From positions 1-44,604 of the IMG/VR virus record IMGVR_UViG_3300033149_004711: DNA of 44,604 nt; one strand, 5' to 3'. The notes below the pieces were generated by a model. It did no database searches and had not been told where the DNA came from. It saw only the letters and a program-made list of their open reading frames with translations. Made by a program: the position numbers and the translations under genes. Positions 6,101-13,167 of the stretch are shown here, piece after piece. Numbering within the stretch: the stretch's first letter is position 1; every line of letters starts with the position of its first letter. Origin of the DNA: a virus.

Positions 6101-6578
6101 CAAGCTCGGGGAGTTCCGCACACGGCGAAAGGGGTATCAAGTGTTTGAGGTCAAGAATGGTGGTATTGTTCCACTTTATGCAGCGAAAGTTTATGCGTCT
6201 TGGCGTCGGGGTAATGTGTATGTTCCTATAAGGGTGTGGGAGGATGATCAGCGTGATGGGGTGGTTTTTGCGTTCGGTGCTCCGACCTACCACACTGGCT
6301 TTCACATCTACACCCGCAAGGACGCAGCGGTTGCGTTGGCACGTGACACCGCAGCCGGTTGTCGTATCGCGACGGAGGTGAGGGTGGTGGAGTTTGACGA
6401 AGTGGTTGCGAAGGGGGTGTGGAATGGAGACCGTGTGGTGGTAGCGCGGAGACGGCGGGTTGGTGAGCGGGTGTGTTGGTTTAACAGCGATGGAGAGAAA
6501 GGAGGTAATGAAGATGGCGGATTTCAGACCGAAACCGATGGTGGTTGGGGAGGTGAGTACGAAGCTGATCCCGCTTGA
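6090..6578 (+). CDS. MCL-family phage protein, paralogue 2
   Basis: Encodes up to 162 residues. The N-terminal 125 residues align with the 5467 product (MCLDKLGEFRTRRKGYQ and GFHIYTRKDAA). The last 35 or so residues (rich in G, E and D) overlap the next gene by 65 bases and may be a recent extension. The duplication with an unrelated gene between the copies implies divergence after tandem duplication. Confidence 0.8.
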   Translation: MCLDKLGEFRTRRKGYQVFEVKNGGIVPLYAAKVYASWRRGNVYVPIRVWEDDQRDGVVFAFGAPTYHTGFHIYTRKDAAVALARDTAAGCRIATEVRVVEFDEVVAKGVWNGDRVVVARRRRVGERVCWFNSDGEKGGNEDGGFQTETDGGWGGEYEADPA

Positions 6579-7398
6579 AGCGAAACAGGCGGCGTCGTTG
6601 CTCGACAAAATCATGGCAGGGGAGTTTCACATCCACGCCTTGCTTTATGGAAAGAGCGGTGCGGGGAAGACGGTTGGGTTGGGTACACTGCCGCGACCTG
6701 TGGGGGTTGTCGACCTCGCTGGGGGGCTGCTACCCTTAGCGAACGAGACGCAGGTCGAATACGTTAGAGTGCTGCCACGGGCAGCAGAGGGAGCGATATA
6801 CGTTCGAGCGTGGGAGCAAGTGCGGGAGGCGATTACGCTTTTCTCTCAACGAGATGACATAAAGTCGATTGGAATCGACGACATCACAACGTTGAGCGAG
6901 GTTGCGTTGACATACGTGCTTTGGAGCAACAACCACCTTGGGCAAAGTCCGACACAGCCCGAGTGGGGAAGGCAGATGCAGATCATAAGGGATGTGTTGC
7001 ACTTCGCGTTTGCGATGAAGAAGCATGTTGCAGCAACCGCACACCAACAATACCGTCAAGAGGAAGGGACGGGGCGTGGGTGGATGTTGCCCCTGACGAC
7101 AGGGAAGTTGGCAGACGCGTTGCCCGGCATCTTCGACGAGGTGTATCACGCGTCGTCGGAGCTGGTGACCAGCAGGGACGGGAAGCGATCGACACGCTAC
7201 CTTTGGCAAACGCGGGCTGATCGCATCTTCACCGCAAAGTCACGCTTGGGGATGTTGGGGCTAACGGAGGATGTGGAGGATGTGACGATTTCGGACATGA
7301 GGGTTCGGTGGGAGCTGCCGGAGGATGTGGGCTTCCGCAAGATCATGCGACGTGTGGAAGAGTTCCGCGCTAAGCGTGAGAAAGGAGGCGCACAGTGA
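6514..7398 (+). CDS. RecA-like phage ATPase (AAA_24 / Sak4 type)
   Basis: Encodes 294 residues; ATG 6514 lies 8 bases after AAAGGAGGT. Walker A is YGKSGAGKT at about residues 50-58. A Walker B-like strand, IKSIGIDDIT, lies near residue 115. The segment MKKHVAATAHQQYR fits the family sensor region. This family provides phage single-strand annealing or RecA-like recombination and usually sits next to a DUF669 protein, as here. Probably acts in DNA recombination with the PD-(D/E)XK nuclease. Confidence 0.85.
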   Translation: MADFRPKPMVVGEVSTKLIPLEAKQAASLLDKIMAGEFHIHALLYGKSGAGKTVGLGTLPRPVGVVDLAGGLLPLANETQVEYVRVLPRAAEGAIYVRAWEQVREAITLFSQRDDIKSIGIDDITTLSEVALTYVLWSNNHLGQSPTQPEWGRQMQIIRDVLHFAFAMKKHVAATAHQQYRQEEGTGRGWMLPLTTGKLADALPGIFDEVYHASSELVTSRDGKRSTRYLWQTRADRIFTAKSRLGMLGLTEDVEDVTISDMRVRWELPEDVGFRKIMRRVEEFRAKREKGGAQ

Positions 7399-7652
7399 GC
7401 GACGTCGTGGCAGGACTCCACCCCCGCCGCTGCCGCATCCACAGCAGGCTGGAGCATGTGTGGGGTGGGGTGTTTAAGTGTGTGTATTGTGGGTGTTATG
7501 TGCAGATCGTGATGCATGTTGAGTACACCCCCGACGAACTCGCCAACATGGCGGATGCGCTGTTGGGGGTGGAGTGTGGTAAAACAATTGAGTCGGCAAC
7601 GCCGACGGAAGAAGAAGGAGGTGTAGTATGCCAGAAATCGATGTGGGAATGA
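7395..7652 (+). CDS. Small zinc-finger-like protein
   Basis: Encodes 85 residues from GTG 7395, overlapping the ATPase stop; AAAGGAGGCG precedes it. CVYCGCY near residue 30 with an earlier RRCRIHSR may bind zinc. The C-terminus overlaps the next gene by 25 bases. Function unknown. Confidence 0.72.
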   Translation: MSDVVAGLHPRRCRIHSRLEHVWGGVFKCVYCGCYVQIVMHVEYTPDELANMADALLGVECGKTIESATPTEEEGGVVCQKSMWE

Positions 7653-8014
7653 CGCCAGAGGAGCACGAGGAGGCCGCACAGATCGAACCGCTGCCACCAG
7701 ACACCTACGATGTGGAGTTGGAGTCGGTGGAGACGCACACCAGCCAGAAGGGCAACCTTGTGTTCGACTTGCGGTGGAGGGTGATTAACCACCCCGATTA
7801 CAACAACAGAGTGCTGTTCGACCACCCGATGTGGGGTGGGCGGCAGATGCAGGCAATGATTGACGCGACGGGGTTTAGTTGGAGTGGGACGACTGTCAAC
7901 ACCGAAGATATGGTTGGGTTGTCTTGCCAAGCGGTGGTTGATGTTGAGGAGTACACACCAGAGGGTGGGAGACCGCGCAAGACGAACCGGATCGTGGATT
8001 ATGTCGCAATGTGA
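7628..8014 (+). CDS. DUF669-like protein, probable single-strand DNA-binding partner
   Basis: Encodes 128 residues; GAAGGAGGTG precedes ATG 7628. The pattern PPDTYDVELESVE, then GNLVFDLRWRV, and a C-terminal strand pair matches DUF669 proteins, which follow AAA_24 ATPases in many phages and behave like single-strand DNA-binding proteins. Expected to act with the ATPase at 6514. Confidence 0.8.
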   Translation: MPEIDVGMTPEEHEEAAQIEPLPPDTYDVELESVETHTSQKGNLVFDLRWRVINHPDYNNRVLFDHPMWGGRQMQAMIDATGFSWSGTTVNTEDMVGLSCQAVVDVEEYTPEGGRPRKTNRIVDYVAM

Positions 8015-8021
8015 GGAGTGA

Positions 8022-8152
8022 GGCCAGAGTGGCGGAATTGGTAGACGCTTGTCTCAAGGCAGATACTCACGGGCGGAGGGTCTGCAATCACAGAAGCAAT
8101 GCCCTGTCGGAGTTGTAAAGCTGCTGTGCGGGTTCGAGTCCCGCCTCTGGCC
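8022..8152 (+). tRNA. Abnormal Leu-type tRNA-like gene, 131 nt
   Basis: Acceptor GGCCAGAG (8022-8029) pairs perfectly with CTCTGGCC (8145-8152): 8 bp, one more than normal. Next come TG, a D arm GCG-GAATTGGTAGA-CGC (8032-8048) typical of tRNA-Leu, and a T arm GCGGG-TTCGAGT-CCCGC (8128-8144). The anticodon arm is odd: TGTCT/AGATA closes a six-base loop CAAGGC, so CAA (8055-8057, Leu) after T8054 is only a candidate. The variable region (8066-8127) is 62 nt, with an inner TCTG/CAGA hairpin. No CCA is encoded. It may be a degenerate tRNA, an intron-bearing tRNA or a tRNA mimic. Confidence 0.65.
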
Positions 8153-8155
8153 TTT

Positions 8156-8191
8156 GGAGGTAACAAAATGAAAGCCCTCCTCGGGGGGTAG
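8156..8191 (+). promoter_or_regulatory. Leader minigene (7 codons) with self-pairing ribosome binding site
   Basis: GGAGG (8156-8160) is followed by ATG 8168 and seven codons, MKALLGG, ending at TAG 8189-8191, five bases before the next gene. CCTCC inside the minigene (8176-8180) can pair with the GGAGG. Translation of the minigene could control re-initiation at ATG 8196. Confidence 0.5.
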
Positions 8192-8195
8192 AGTA

Positions 8196-8585
8196 ATGAG
8201 TTGGAATCCCGAAAAAGAAGTTCCAAGTTTGGAACTGTGTAAGAAGTTAAGAGAGCTTGGTTATCCTCAAGATGGAGGTGGTCTGTATTGGAATACGAGA
8301 GAAGGCAGAATAGCTATCATAAGACCGTGGAAAAGCTTTAAAGCTCCAAAGCACTTTGTTAAAGCTCCCACTTGCCGAGAGTTGGGGGAGTGTTTGCCTT
8401 CGTTTGTGCACGAGGCGAAGGACGAAAAACAAAAATATCGTATCGGGAATGCAAACTTGGTGGATGATCCGTGGTTTGAGTCTGACACTGAACCCAATGT
8501 TCGTGCTGAAATGCTGATTTGGTTAGTGGAGAATGGATGTGTCAAGTTTTTTGTGCTAAGGCGTGATAAGGATGATGACAGCTAA
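8196..8585 (+). CDS. Phage hypothetical protein between two tRNA-like genes
   Basis: Encodes 129 residues. ATG 8196 follows GGGGGG and the leader minigene. The start, EVPSLELCKKLRELGYPQ, and the tryptophan- and tyrosine-containing beta region after it are of a type I associate with widespread small phage proteins of unknown function. Base composition differs from its neighbours: the strong G+T bias of the coding strand is absent and the gene is richer in A. With a tRNA-like gene on each side it looks like a recently acquired cassette. Confidence 0.85.
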   Translation: MSWNPEKEVPSLELCKKLRELGYPQDGGGLYWNTREGRIAIIRPWKSFKAPKHFVKAPTCRELGECLPSFVHEAKDEKQKYRIGNANLVDDPWFESDTEPNVRAEMLIWLVENGCVKFFVLRRDKDDDS

Positions 8586-8636
8586 GGGAGCACCCCACCA
8601 CCACAACCCGATGGAGGTGAGGGGGTGGGAGTGGAA

Positions 8637-8782
8637 GGACGGAGTGGCGGAAAAAGCGGCCACAGGCCGCGGTAGACGCTGCGAACACGAGTCGGGGAGC
8701 CACACCTCGTTAGGTCAGGAGCGTAGGGGACTGCTACTCGTGGCTGAAGGTCCCCGTGGGGGTTCGAATCCCCCCTCCGTCC
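8637..8782 (+). tRNA. Abnormal tRNA-like gene with a hairpin inserted in the D loop, 146 nt
   Basis: Acceptor GGACGGAG (8637-8644) pairs perfectly with CTCCGTCC (8775-8782), again 8 bp. The T arm is GGGGG-TTCGAAT-CCCCC (8758-8774). The D arm has the same GCG...GGTAGA-CGC frame as the first tRNA-like gene, but the loop carries a perfect hairpin GCGGCC-ACA-GGCCGC (8656-8670). A variable-arm stem GGGGAC/GTCCCC spans 8726-8755. Between them, TGCG/CGTA (8680-8683/8722-8725) encloses an ACGAG/CTCGT hairpin, so the anticodon cannot be read with confidence. No CCA is encoded. Unlikely to be an ordinary decoding tRNA. Confidence 0.6.
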
Positions 8783-8845
8783 CTGCGCGCAACGCGCGTG
8801 TGCGGCACATGCTGCGAAAATCCTATAATGAAAGGAGGTGAAAAA

Positions 8846-9100
8846 GTGAGAGAAGTTGAGGTTAAGAGTAAGGGAACGGTTGTTGGGGTGGTGGATGTGC
8901 CCGAAACCATGGATGAAGTGATGGAGTTGGATGCGGAGAAGGTCGTGCGGTGGGTTGCAAGGGGGATTGTTGAGGATGCACGAAGAGCGGCGTCTCGACC
9001 ACGCCCACTGAGCGAGGATGCGAAGGCGTTGGCGAAAAGGTTCGACAGCTTGTCGCCGGAACAGCGTGAGCAGATCGCTCAGATTTTGGGTGCTATGTAA
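8846..9100 (+). CDS. Hypothetical phage protein with shared C-terminal helical motif
   Basis: Encodes 84 residues from GTG 8846 after AAAGGAGGTGAAAAA (8831-8845); the ATG at 8828 lies upstream of the ribosome binding site and is rejected. The N-terminus is a beta pair (VEVKSKGTVVGVVDVPETMD); the C-terminus, LAKRFDSLSPEQREQIAQIL, resembles those of genes 3112 and 42699. Followed directly by a strong terminator, so it ends a transcription unit. Confidence 0.82.
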   Translation: MREVEVKSKGTVVGVVDVPETMDEVMELDAEKVVRWVARGIVEDARRAASRPRPLSEDAKALAKRFDSLSPEQREQIAQILGAM

Positions 9101-9108
9101 GGCGGTGG

Positions 9109-9140
9109 GGGAGTTGTGTGCAATGCACACACTCCCTTTT
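9109..9140 (+). terminator. Rho-independent terminator of the first rightward unit
   Basis: GGGAG-T-TGTGTGC, loop AAT, GCACACA-CTCCC, then TTTT: a 12-bp stem with a single bulged T, followed by CGTTGTTT. It starts eight bases after the stop of the 8846 gene. The following replication genes therefore need read-through or a new promoter, and a palindrome copy comes immediately after. Confidence 0.85.
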
Positions 9141-9152
9141 CGTTGTTTGGAG

Positions 9153-9169
9153 ATTTCAATAAATGAAAT
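9153..9169. promoter_or_regulatory. 17-bp palindrome copy 2
   Basis: ATTTCA-ATAAA-TGAAAT, placed 13 bp after the terminator and 36 bp before the groES start. A second small hairpin, CGGCA-AGCA-TGCCG, follows. The position suits an operator or promoter element of the replication operon. Confidence 0.85.
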
Positions 9170-9205
9170 TCGGCAAGCATGCCGTTTCGCTAAAAGAGGA
9201 TGTGT

Positions 9206-9493
9206 ATGAGACTAATCCCGTTGCAAGATAGGGTGATTATACGAGAAGTTGAGGGTAAGAACCGCACGAAGGGCGGCATTTGGTTGCCCGACACCGCTGT
9301 GGATAGGCCGGAGGTTGGGGTTGTGCAGGCTGTCGGACCGGCTGTGCGGGAGGGGTTGATTGAAGCTGGAGCGAGGGTTGTGTTTGGGAAGTATGCGGGG
9401 GCTGACATTGAAGTTGGAGGAGTGAGGTTGTTGATTGTGAGGGAGGATGATGTTCTTGCATACATCGAGGAAGGAGAGTGTGATGAGGATTGA
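9206..9493 (+). CDS. groES: GroES-like co-chaperonin
   Basis: Encodes 95 residues, the normal GroES length. ATG 9206 gives MRLIPLQDRVIIREVE, the classical N-terminal strand. The mobile loop KNRTKGGIWLPDTA and the following VGVVQAVGP strand are typical; the C-terminal DDVLAYIE matches the family end. It would cap a GroEL ring, presumably the host's since no GroEL is encoded, as T4 gp31 does for capsid folding. Unlike those cases it sits in the replication operon rather than the head module. Overlaps the next gene by 11 bases. Confidence 0.95.
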   Translation: MRLIPLQDRVIIREVEGKNRTKGGIWLPDTAVDRPEVGVVQAVGPAVREGLIEAGARVVFGKYAGADIEVGGVRLLIVREDDVLAYIEEGECDED

Positions 9494-10715
9494 ACGTGTT
9501 TCGCTTGAGAGTGTTAGGGTTGGCGAGAGAGTGAGGGAGGATGTTGGGGATCTCAACGCGCTTGCGATGTCGATAAAGCGGTATGGGTTGGTGCATCCGA
9601 TTGTTGTTGATGGTGAGGGCAACCTCGTTGCGGGGTTTAGGCGTTTGCGTGCGTGTGAGATGTTGGGGTGGGAGCAGATTGATGCACATGTTCTTGACGA
9701 TGTGGATGAGCTTGGGTTGCGTGAGATAGAGCTTGTCGAGAATATCCAACGAAAGGACTTGGAGTGGCCGGAAAAGGTGAAGAGTGTGCGGGAGTTGTAT
9801 AGGTTGATGCAAGAGAAGCATGGGACGAGTGGGAGGGGGTATGTTGGAGGGTTTGGTGTGCAGGAGCTCGCAGCACTGCTTGGGGTGAGTGTTGGCACAG
9901 TCAGCCAAGACCTACAGCTTGCAGCATTGATTGAAAAAGTTCCGGAGCTGGCGAGTGTAGAGAAGAAGACGACTGCGCTTCGCAAAGTGAAGAAGATGAT
10001 GGATGTTGCGTTGAGGGAGAAACGTGTGGCAGAGCGCTCGGAGATGCCGGAAGGGGTTGTGTTTGTGAACGAGGATTGCAGGGCGTTTATGCGGAGGTGT
10101 GTTGATGAGGGTAAGAAGTTCCATTGTTGCGTGACAGACCCACCTTGGGGGGTTGACCTCGGCGACCTGCGCTTTCAAGAAGCCAACACGGAGTGGGACG
10201 AACAGCAACACGCCCTTGAGTTGATGGAGGAGGCGTTTGGACTGCTTGATCAGGTGTTGGTTGAGGATGCGCATGTTTATGTCTTCTTCGCGATGCGGAA
10301 TTATGATCGGGTACACCGCATGTTGGCGAAGCGGTGGGATGTTGACTGGCTACCCCTAATTTGGAATAAGAGGGTTGGGTCATCCACGATGGTTGTCGAC
10401 CAGAAGTATGTTTCGGCTTATGAGACGATCTTCTTTTGCAAGAAGGGTACGGGTCGCAAGCTCGCCCAACGCACGTCGAACGTCTTCACCTACGACCGCG
10501 TCAGCAAACCCATCCACCCCACACAAAAACCCGTCCAACTGCTTATGCAGTTCATTGAGAACAGCACCGTGCGCGGCGAGAGCGTGTTTGACCCCTTCGC
10601 GGGGAGTGGGAGCACGCTTCGTGCAGCACGGAAGCTCGACCGCGTTGCGGTTGGGTGTGAGAGTGATGAGGTGATGTATGCAAAGGCGTTGGAGATTGTG
10701 GAGGGGGGTGAGTGA
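9483..10715 (+). CDS. ParB/HTH domain fused to a DNA (N4 or N6) methyltransferase
   Basis: Encodes 410 residues from ATG 9483 (GAAGGAGAG upstream). Residues 1-100 are a ParB/Srx-like domain with VVDGEGNLVAGFRRLRA and ENIQRKDL. Residues 125-145, VQELAALLGVSVGTVSQDLQ, are a KorB/ParB-type helix-turn-helix. Residues 195-405 are an amino-methyltransferase with the catalytic DPPW at 219-222 ahead of the AdoMet motif VFDPFAGSGSTL, so beta-class order. It probably methylates adenine or cytosine in phage DNA, protecting it from restriction or marking it. Having both ParB boxes and an HTH suggests targeting to specific sites. Confidence 0.92.
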   Translation: MRIERVSLESVRVGERVREDVGDLNALAMSIKRYGLVHPIVVDGEGNLVAGFRRLRACEMLGWEQIDAHVLDDVDELGLREIELVENIQRKDLEWPEKVKSVRELYRLMQEKHGTSGRGYVGGFGVQELAALLGVSVGTVSQDLQLAALIEKVPELASVEKKTTALRKVKKMMDVALREKRVAERSEMPEGVVFVNEDCRAFMRRCVDEGKKFHCCVTDPPWGVDLGDLRFQEANTEWDEQQHALELMEEAFGLLDQVLVEDAHVYVFFAMRNYDRVHRMLAKRWDVDWLPLIWNKRVGSSTMVVDQKYVSAYETIFFCKKGTGRKLAQRTSNVFTYDRVSKPIHPTQKPVQLLMQFIENSTVRGESVFDPFAGSGSTLRAARKLDRVAVGCESDEVMYAKALEIVEGGE

Positions 10716-10810
10716 TGGACGCGATCGTTATGTTGATAGGAGTGGTGGCGTGGGCGGCGTTGCTTTGCTACATCTGCGACTACATCATCTCGCGTTGGGG
10801 AGGTGAGTGA
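10715..10810 (+). CDS. 31-residue membrane micro-protein
   Basis: ATG 10715 overlaps the methyltransferase stop and follows GGGGGGTGAG. The product, MDAIVMLIGVVAWAALLCYI plus CDYIISRWGGE, is one hydrophobic helix with a short polar tail. Its stop overlaps the polymerase ATG, so it is coupled to both neighbours. It may anchor something at the membrane, or the short frame may only serve translational coupling. Confidence 0.65.
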   Translation: MDAIVMLIGVVAWAALLCYICDYIISRWGGE

Positions 10811-13167
10811 TGGTGAAGTTGAGGAGAGTGCCAGCCGAAGGTCCGAAGGATGCGAAGATTGCGATTGTGGGGTTGGGCCCCGGAGCGACAGAGGAACGGG
10901 AGGGTAGGCCGTTCGTCGGCGCTGCGGGGAGGTTGCTCGACGGTGCGTTGAACCACGCTGGGTTGCTTCGCTCGCAGTGTTATGTCACAAACATCTCCGA
11001 ATACCGCCCGCCTGCAAACAACCTCAACCGCCTCCATGAGGTGGGGATTGACCTTGGGGAGCAGAAGCAACGGCTATACGCCGAGTTGCAGACAGTAAAG
11101 CCGAATGTGATAATAGCGTTGGGGAATGATGTGCTTCGCACCCTCACACAAAAGGATGGGGTGATGGCGTGGAGGGGGAGTGTGTTGGAGTCACCATACG
11201 GGAAGGTCATCCCAACCTTCCACCCCGCCGCGATTGTGCGCGCGTCCCACATGAAGCACCCGTATGAGAAACGGAAAATCCCACTCTACCCCCTCCTCCT
11301 CTTCGACCTACGTAAAGCTGTCCGCGAAGCAGCGTTTCCGGAAGTACGACGCAAGATGCGGAGATTGGTTACAGCACCGAAGTTTGAGCAGGCGGAGGAT
11401 TTTCTGGGGATGTGTATGCGGGCAGAGAAGGTTGCAGTAGACATCGAAACCCTACGGGGTGAGGTTGCGTGTGTGGGGTTTGCGGTGAATGAGGGATATG
11501 CGATGTGCGTCCCGTTTGATACGGGAGTGGGGAGTTATTGGGCGAGCGCGAGGCAGGAAGCGGAGGTGTGGAAAATGGTGATGGAGGTGTTGGCGAATGG
11601 GAAGGTGAAGAAGATTATCCAGAATGCGTTGTTCGAACTGAAGTTCTTGGGAGGACACGATCGCTTACGCGGTGTGTGGTGGGACACAATGCTTGCATCA
11701 CACACCATCTACCCAGAACTACCGCGCGGGCTTGACTTCCTCACCTCAATCTACACCGACATCCCTTACTACAAGCACGAGGGTCGGTATTGGCAACCTG
11801 GGGATGATCCGCATTCGTGGTGGCGCTACAACTGTCTTGATTGCGTAGTGCCATACGAGGTGCAGGAGAAGCAGTGGTGTGAGTTGGAGGAAGCTGGGTT
11901 GTTGGAGCTTTTTCTTGGTGGGGTGATGCCGCAGTTGGGTCCCGCGTGTGAGATGGAGAGCCGTGGGGTGAGGGTTGATTTTGCGCGAGTGGAGCATCAC
12001 AAGAGGGTGCAGGAAGAGAGGGTGAGAGGTGCGCAGGAGCGCTTGGATGCGAAGGCTGGGTGGGAGGTTAACGTCTACTCCACCAAGCAGGTGCAGAAGT
12101 TGCTGTATGATGAGTTGCGGTTGCCAAAGCAACGAAAGGGGCGTGAGAGGAAGGTGACGGCGGACGAAGCCGCGCTTGATAAGTTAGCGCTCAAGTTTCC
12201 TCAGTTGGAGGAACTCCAACTGATCAAACAGATTCGTGCAGCACGCAAACTTATCTCCTCTTACCTACACGATGGAGTGTTCGACGGTGACAGGGTGAGG
12301 TTTGGTGTGTCGGTGGGAGGGACGGAAACTGGGAGGTGGTCAACGGGAAAGACGATTTGGGGAAAGGGGTTGAATATTCAAACAATCCCGCACACACTGC
12401 GTGACATTTTCGTTGCGGATGAGGGGATGGTGTTGATGTACCCCGATGGGAGTCAGGCTGAAGCGAGGGTGGTGGCGTGGCTTGCAGAAGAGGAGAGGTT
12501 GATTGAGGTGTTTGAAAGCGGAAAGAAGGTGCATCGTGTCGTTGCAGCAATGATTTATGGTAAGAGTGAGGATGAGGTGAGTGAGCGTGAGTATGATTTG
12601 GGCAAACGTGCAGTGCATGGCGGGAACTACGGTCTTGGTCCAGAACGCTTTGTGGAGGTTGCGAAGAAGTATGGTGGGATTGATGTTAGCGTAGCTGAAG
12701 CGAGGGAGTTGATTGAACGCTACCACGCCCTTTTCCCCAACATCCGCAATCACTACCAACGCTCAATCCGCGAGCAGCTTCAACGTAACAGGACGCTCGT
12801 GACACCGCTTGGTCGGAAGAGGGTTTTCACCGGAGCGATGGGTGAGGATTTGTTCAAAGAGGGGTATGCGCACGTCGCACAAAGCACGATTGCGGATTGG
12901 CTGAACCGATCGATGGTGAGGGCGTGGTGGAAGGCGCGAGCTGAAGGGGTGGAGGTTGAGTGGTTGGTGCAGATTCACGATGGGGTGTTGCTGCAAGCAG
13001 TGGATGATGCGGAGGTTGTGAGGAGAGTTGCGGAGATTGTGAAGTGGGCGTTTGAATGGGAGTTTCGGTGTGGGAGTAGGATGCTGTGCATCCCGACCGA
13101 CATCAAAGTTGGTAAGGATTGGTTGGAGATGGAGGATGTGAGGAAGGTGTACGGAGGCTGTGGATGA
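10810..13167 (+). CDS. polA: Family A DNA polymerase with N-terminal uracil-DNA-glycosylase-like domain
   Basis: Encodes 785 residues. Residues 1-170 resemble a family 4 uracil-DNA glycosylase (GLGPGATEE, GRPFVGAAGRLL, FHPAA at 137-141) but lack the iron-sulfur cysteines. Residues 200-350 are a 3'-5' exonuclease (DIE at 211-213, NALFELKFL, YNCLDCV). Polymerase motifs: TGRWST at 507, motif A DGSQAEAR at 546-553, motif B GKRAVHGGNYG at 598-608, motif C QIHDG at 721-725. The motif B lysine of Pol I is His603 here. A glycosylase-like domain on a phage Pol A is known from SPO1-type phages. Replicative polymerase of the phage; no 5'-3' nuclease domain. Confidence 0.95.
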   Translation: MVKLRRVPAEGPKDAKIAIVGLGPGATEEREGRPFVGAAGRLLDGALNHAGLLRSQCYVTNISEYRPPANNLNRLHEVGIDLGEQKQRLYAELQTVKPNVIIALGNDVLRTLTQKDGVMAWRGSVLESPYGKVIPTFHPAAIVRASHMKHPYEKRKIPLYPLLLFDLRKAVREAAFPEVRRKMRRLVTAPKFEQAEDFLGMCMRAEKVAVDIETLRGEVACVGFAVNEGYAMCVPFDTGVGSYWASARQEAEVWKMVMEVLANGKVKKIIQNALFELKFLGGHDRLRGVWWDTMLASHTIYPELPRGLDFLTSIYTDIPYYKHEGRYWQPGDDPHSWWRYNCLDCVVPYEVQEKQWCELEEAGLLELFLGGVMPQLGPACEMESRGVRVDFARVEHHKRVQEERVRGAQERLDAKAGWEVNVYSTKQVQKLLYDELRLPKQRKGRERKVTADEAALDKLALKFPQLEELQLIKQIRAARKLISSYLHDGVFDGDRVRFGVSVGGTETGRWSTGKTIWGKGLNIQTIPHTLRDIFVADEGMVLMYPDGSQAEARVVAWLAEEERLIEVFESGKKVHRVVAAMIYGKSEDEVSEREYDLGKRAVHGGNYGLGPERFVEVAKKYGGIDVSVAEARELIERYHALFPNIRNHYQRSIREQLQRNRTLVTPLGRKRVFTGAMGEDLFKEGYAHVAQSTIADWLNRSMVRAWWKARAEGVEVEWLVQIHDGVLLQAVDDAEVVRRVAEIVKWAFEWEFRCGSRMLCIPTDIKVGKDWLEMEDVRKVYGGCG

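Noticed and set aside
8022-8152. tmRNA or group I intron
   Set aside because: There is no tag reading frame or Ala-type acceptor for tmRNA, and the insert is far too short for a group I intron core.
8824-8829. TATAAT hexamer as a -10 promoter element for gene 8846
   Set aside because: It lies two bases before the ribosome binding site, so a transcript starting from it would lack that site. No acceptable -35 element is found 16-18 bp upstream.
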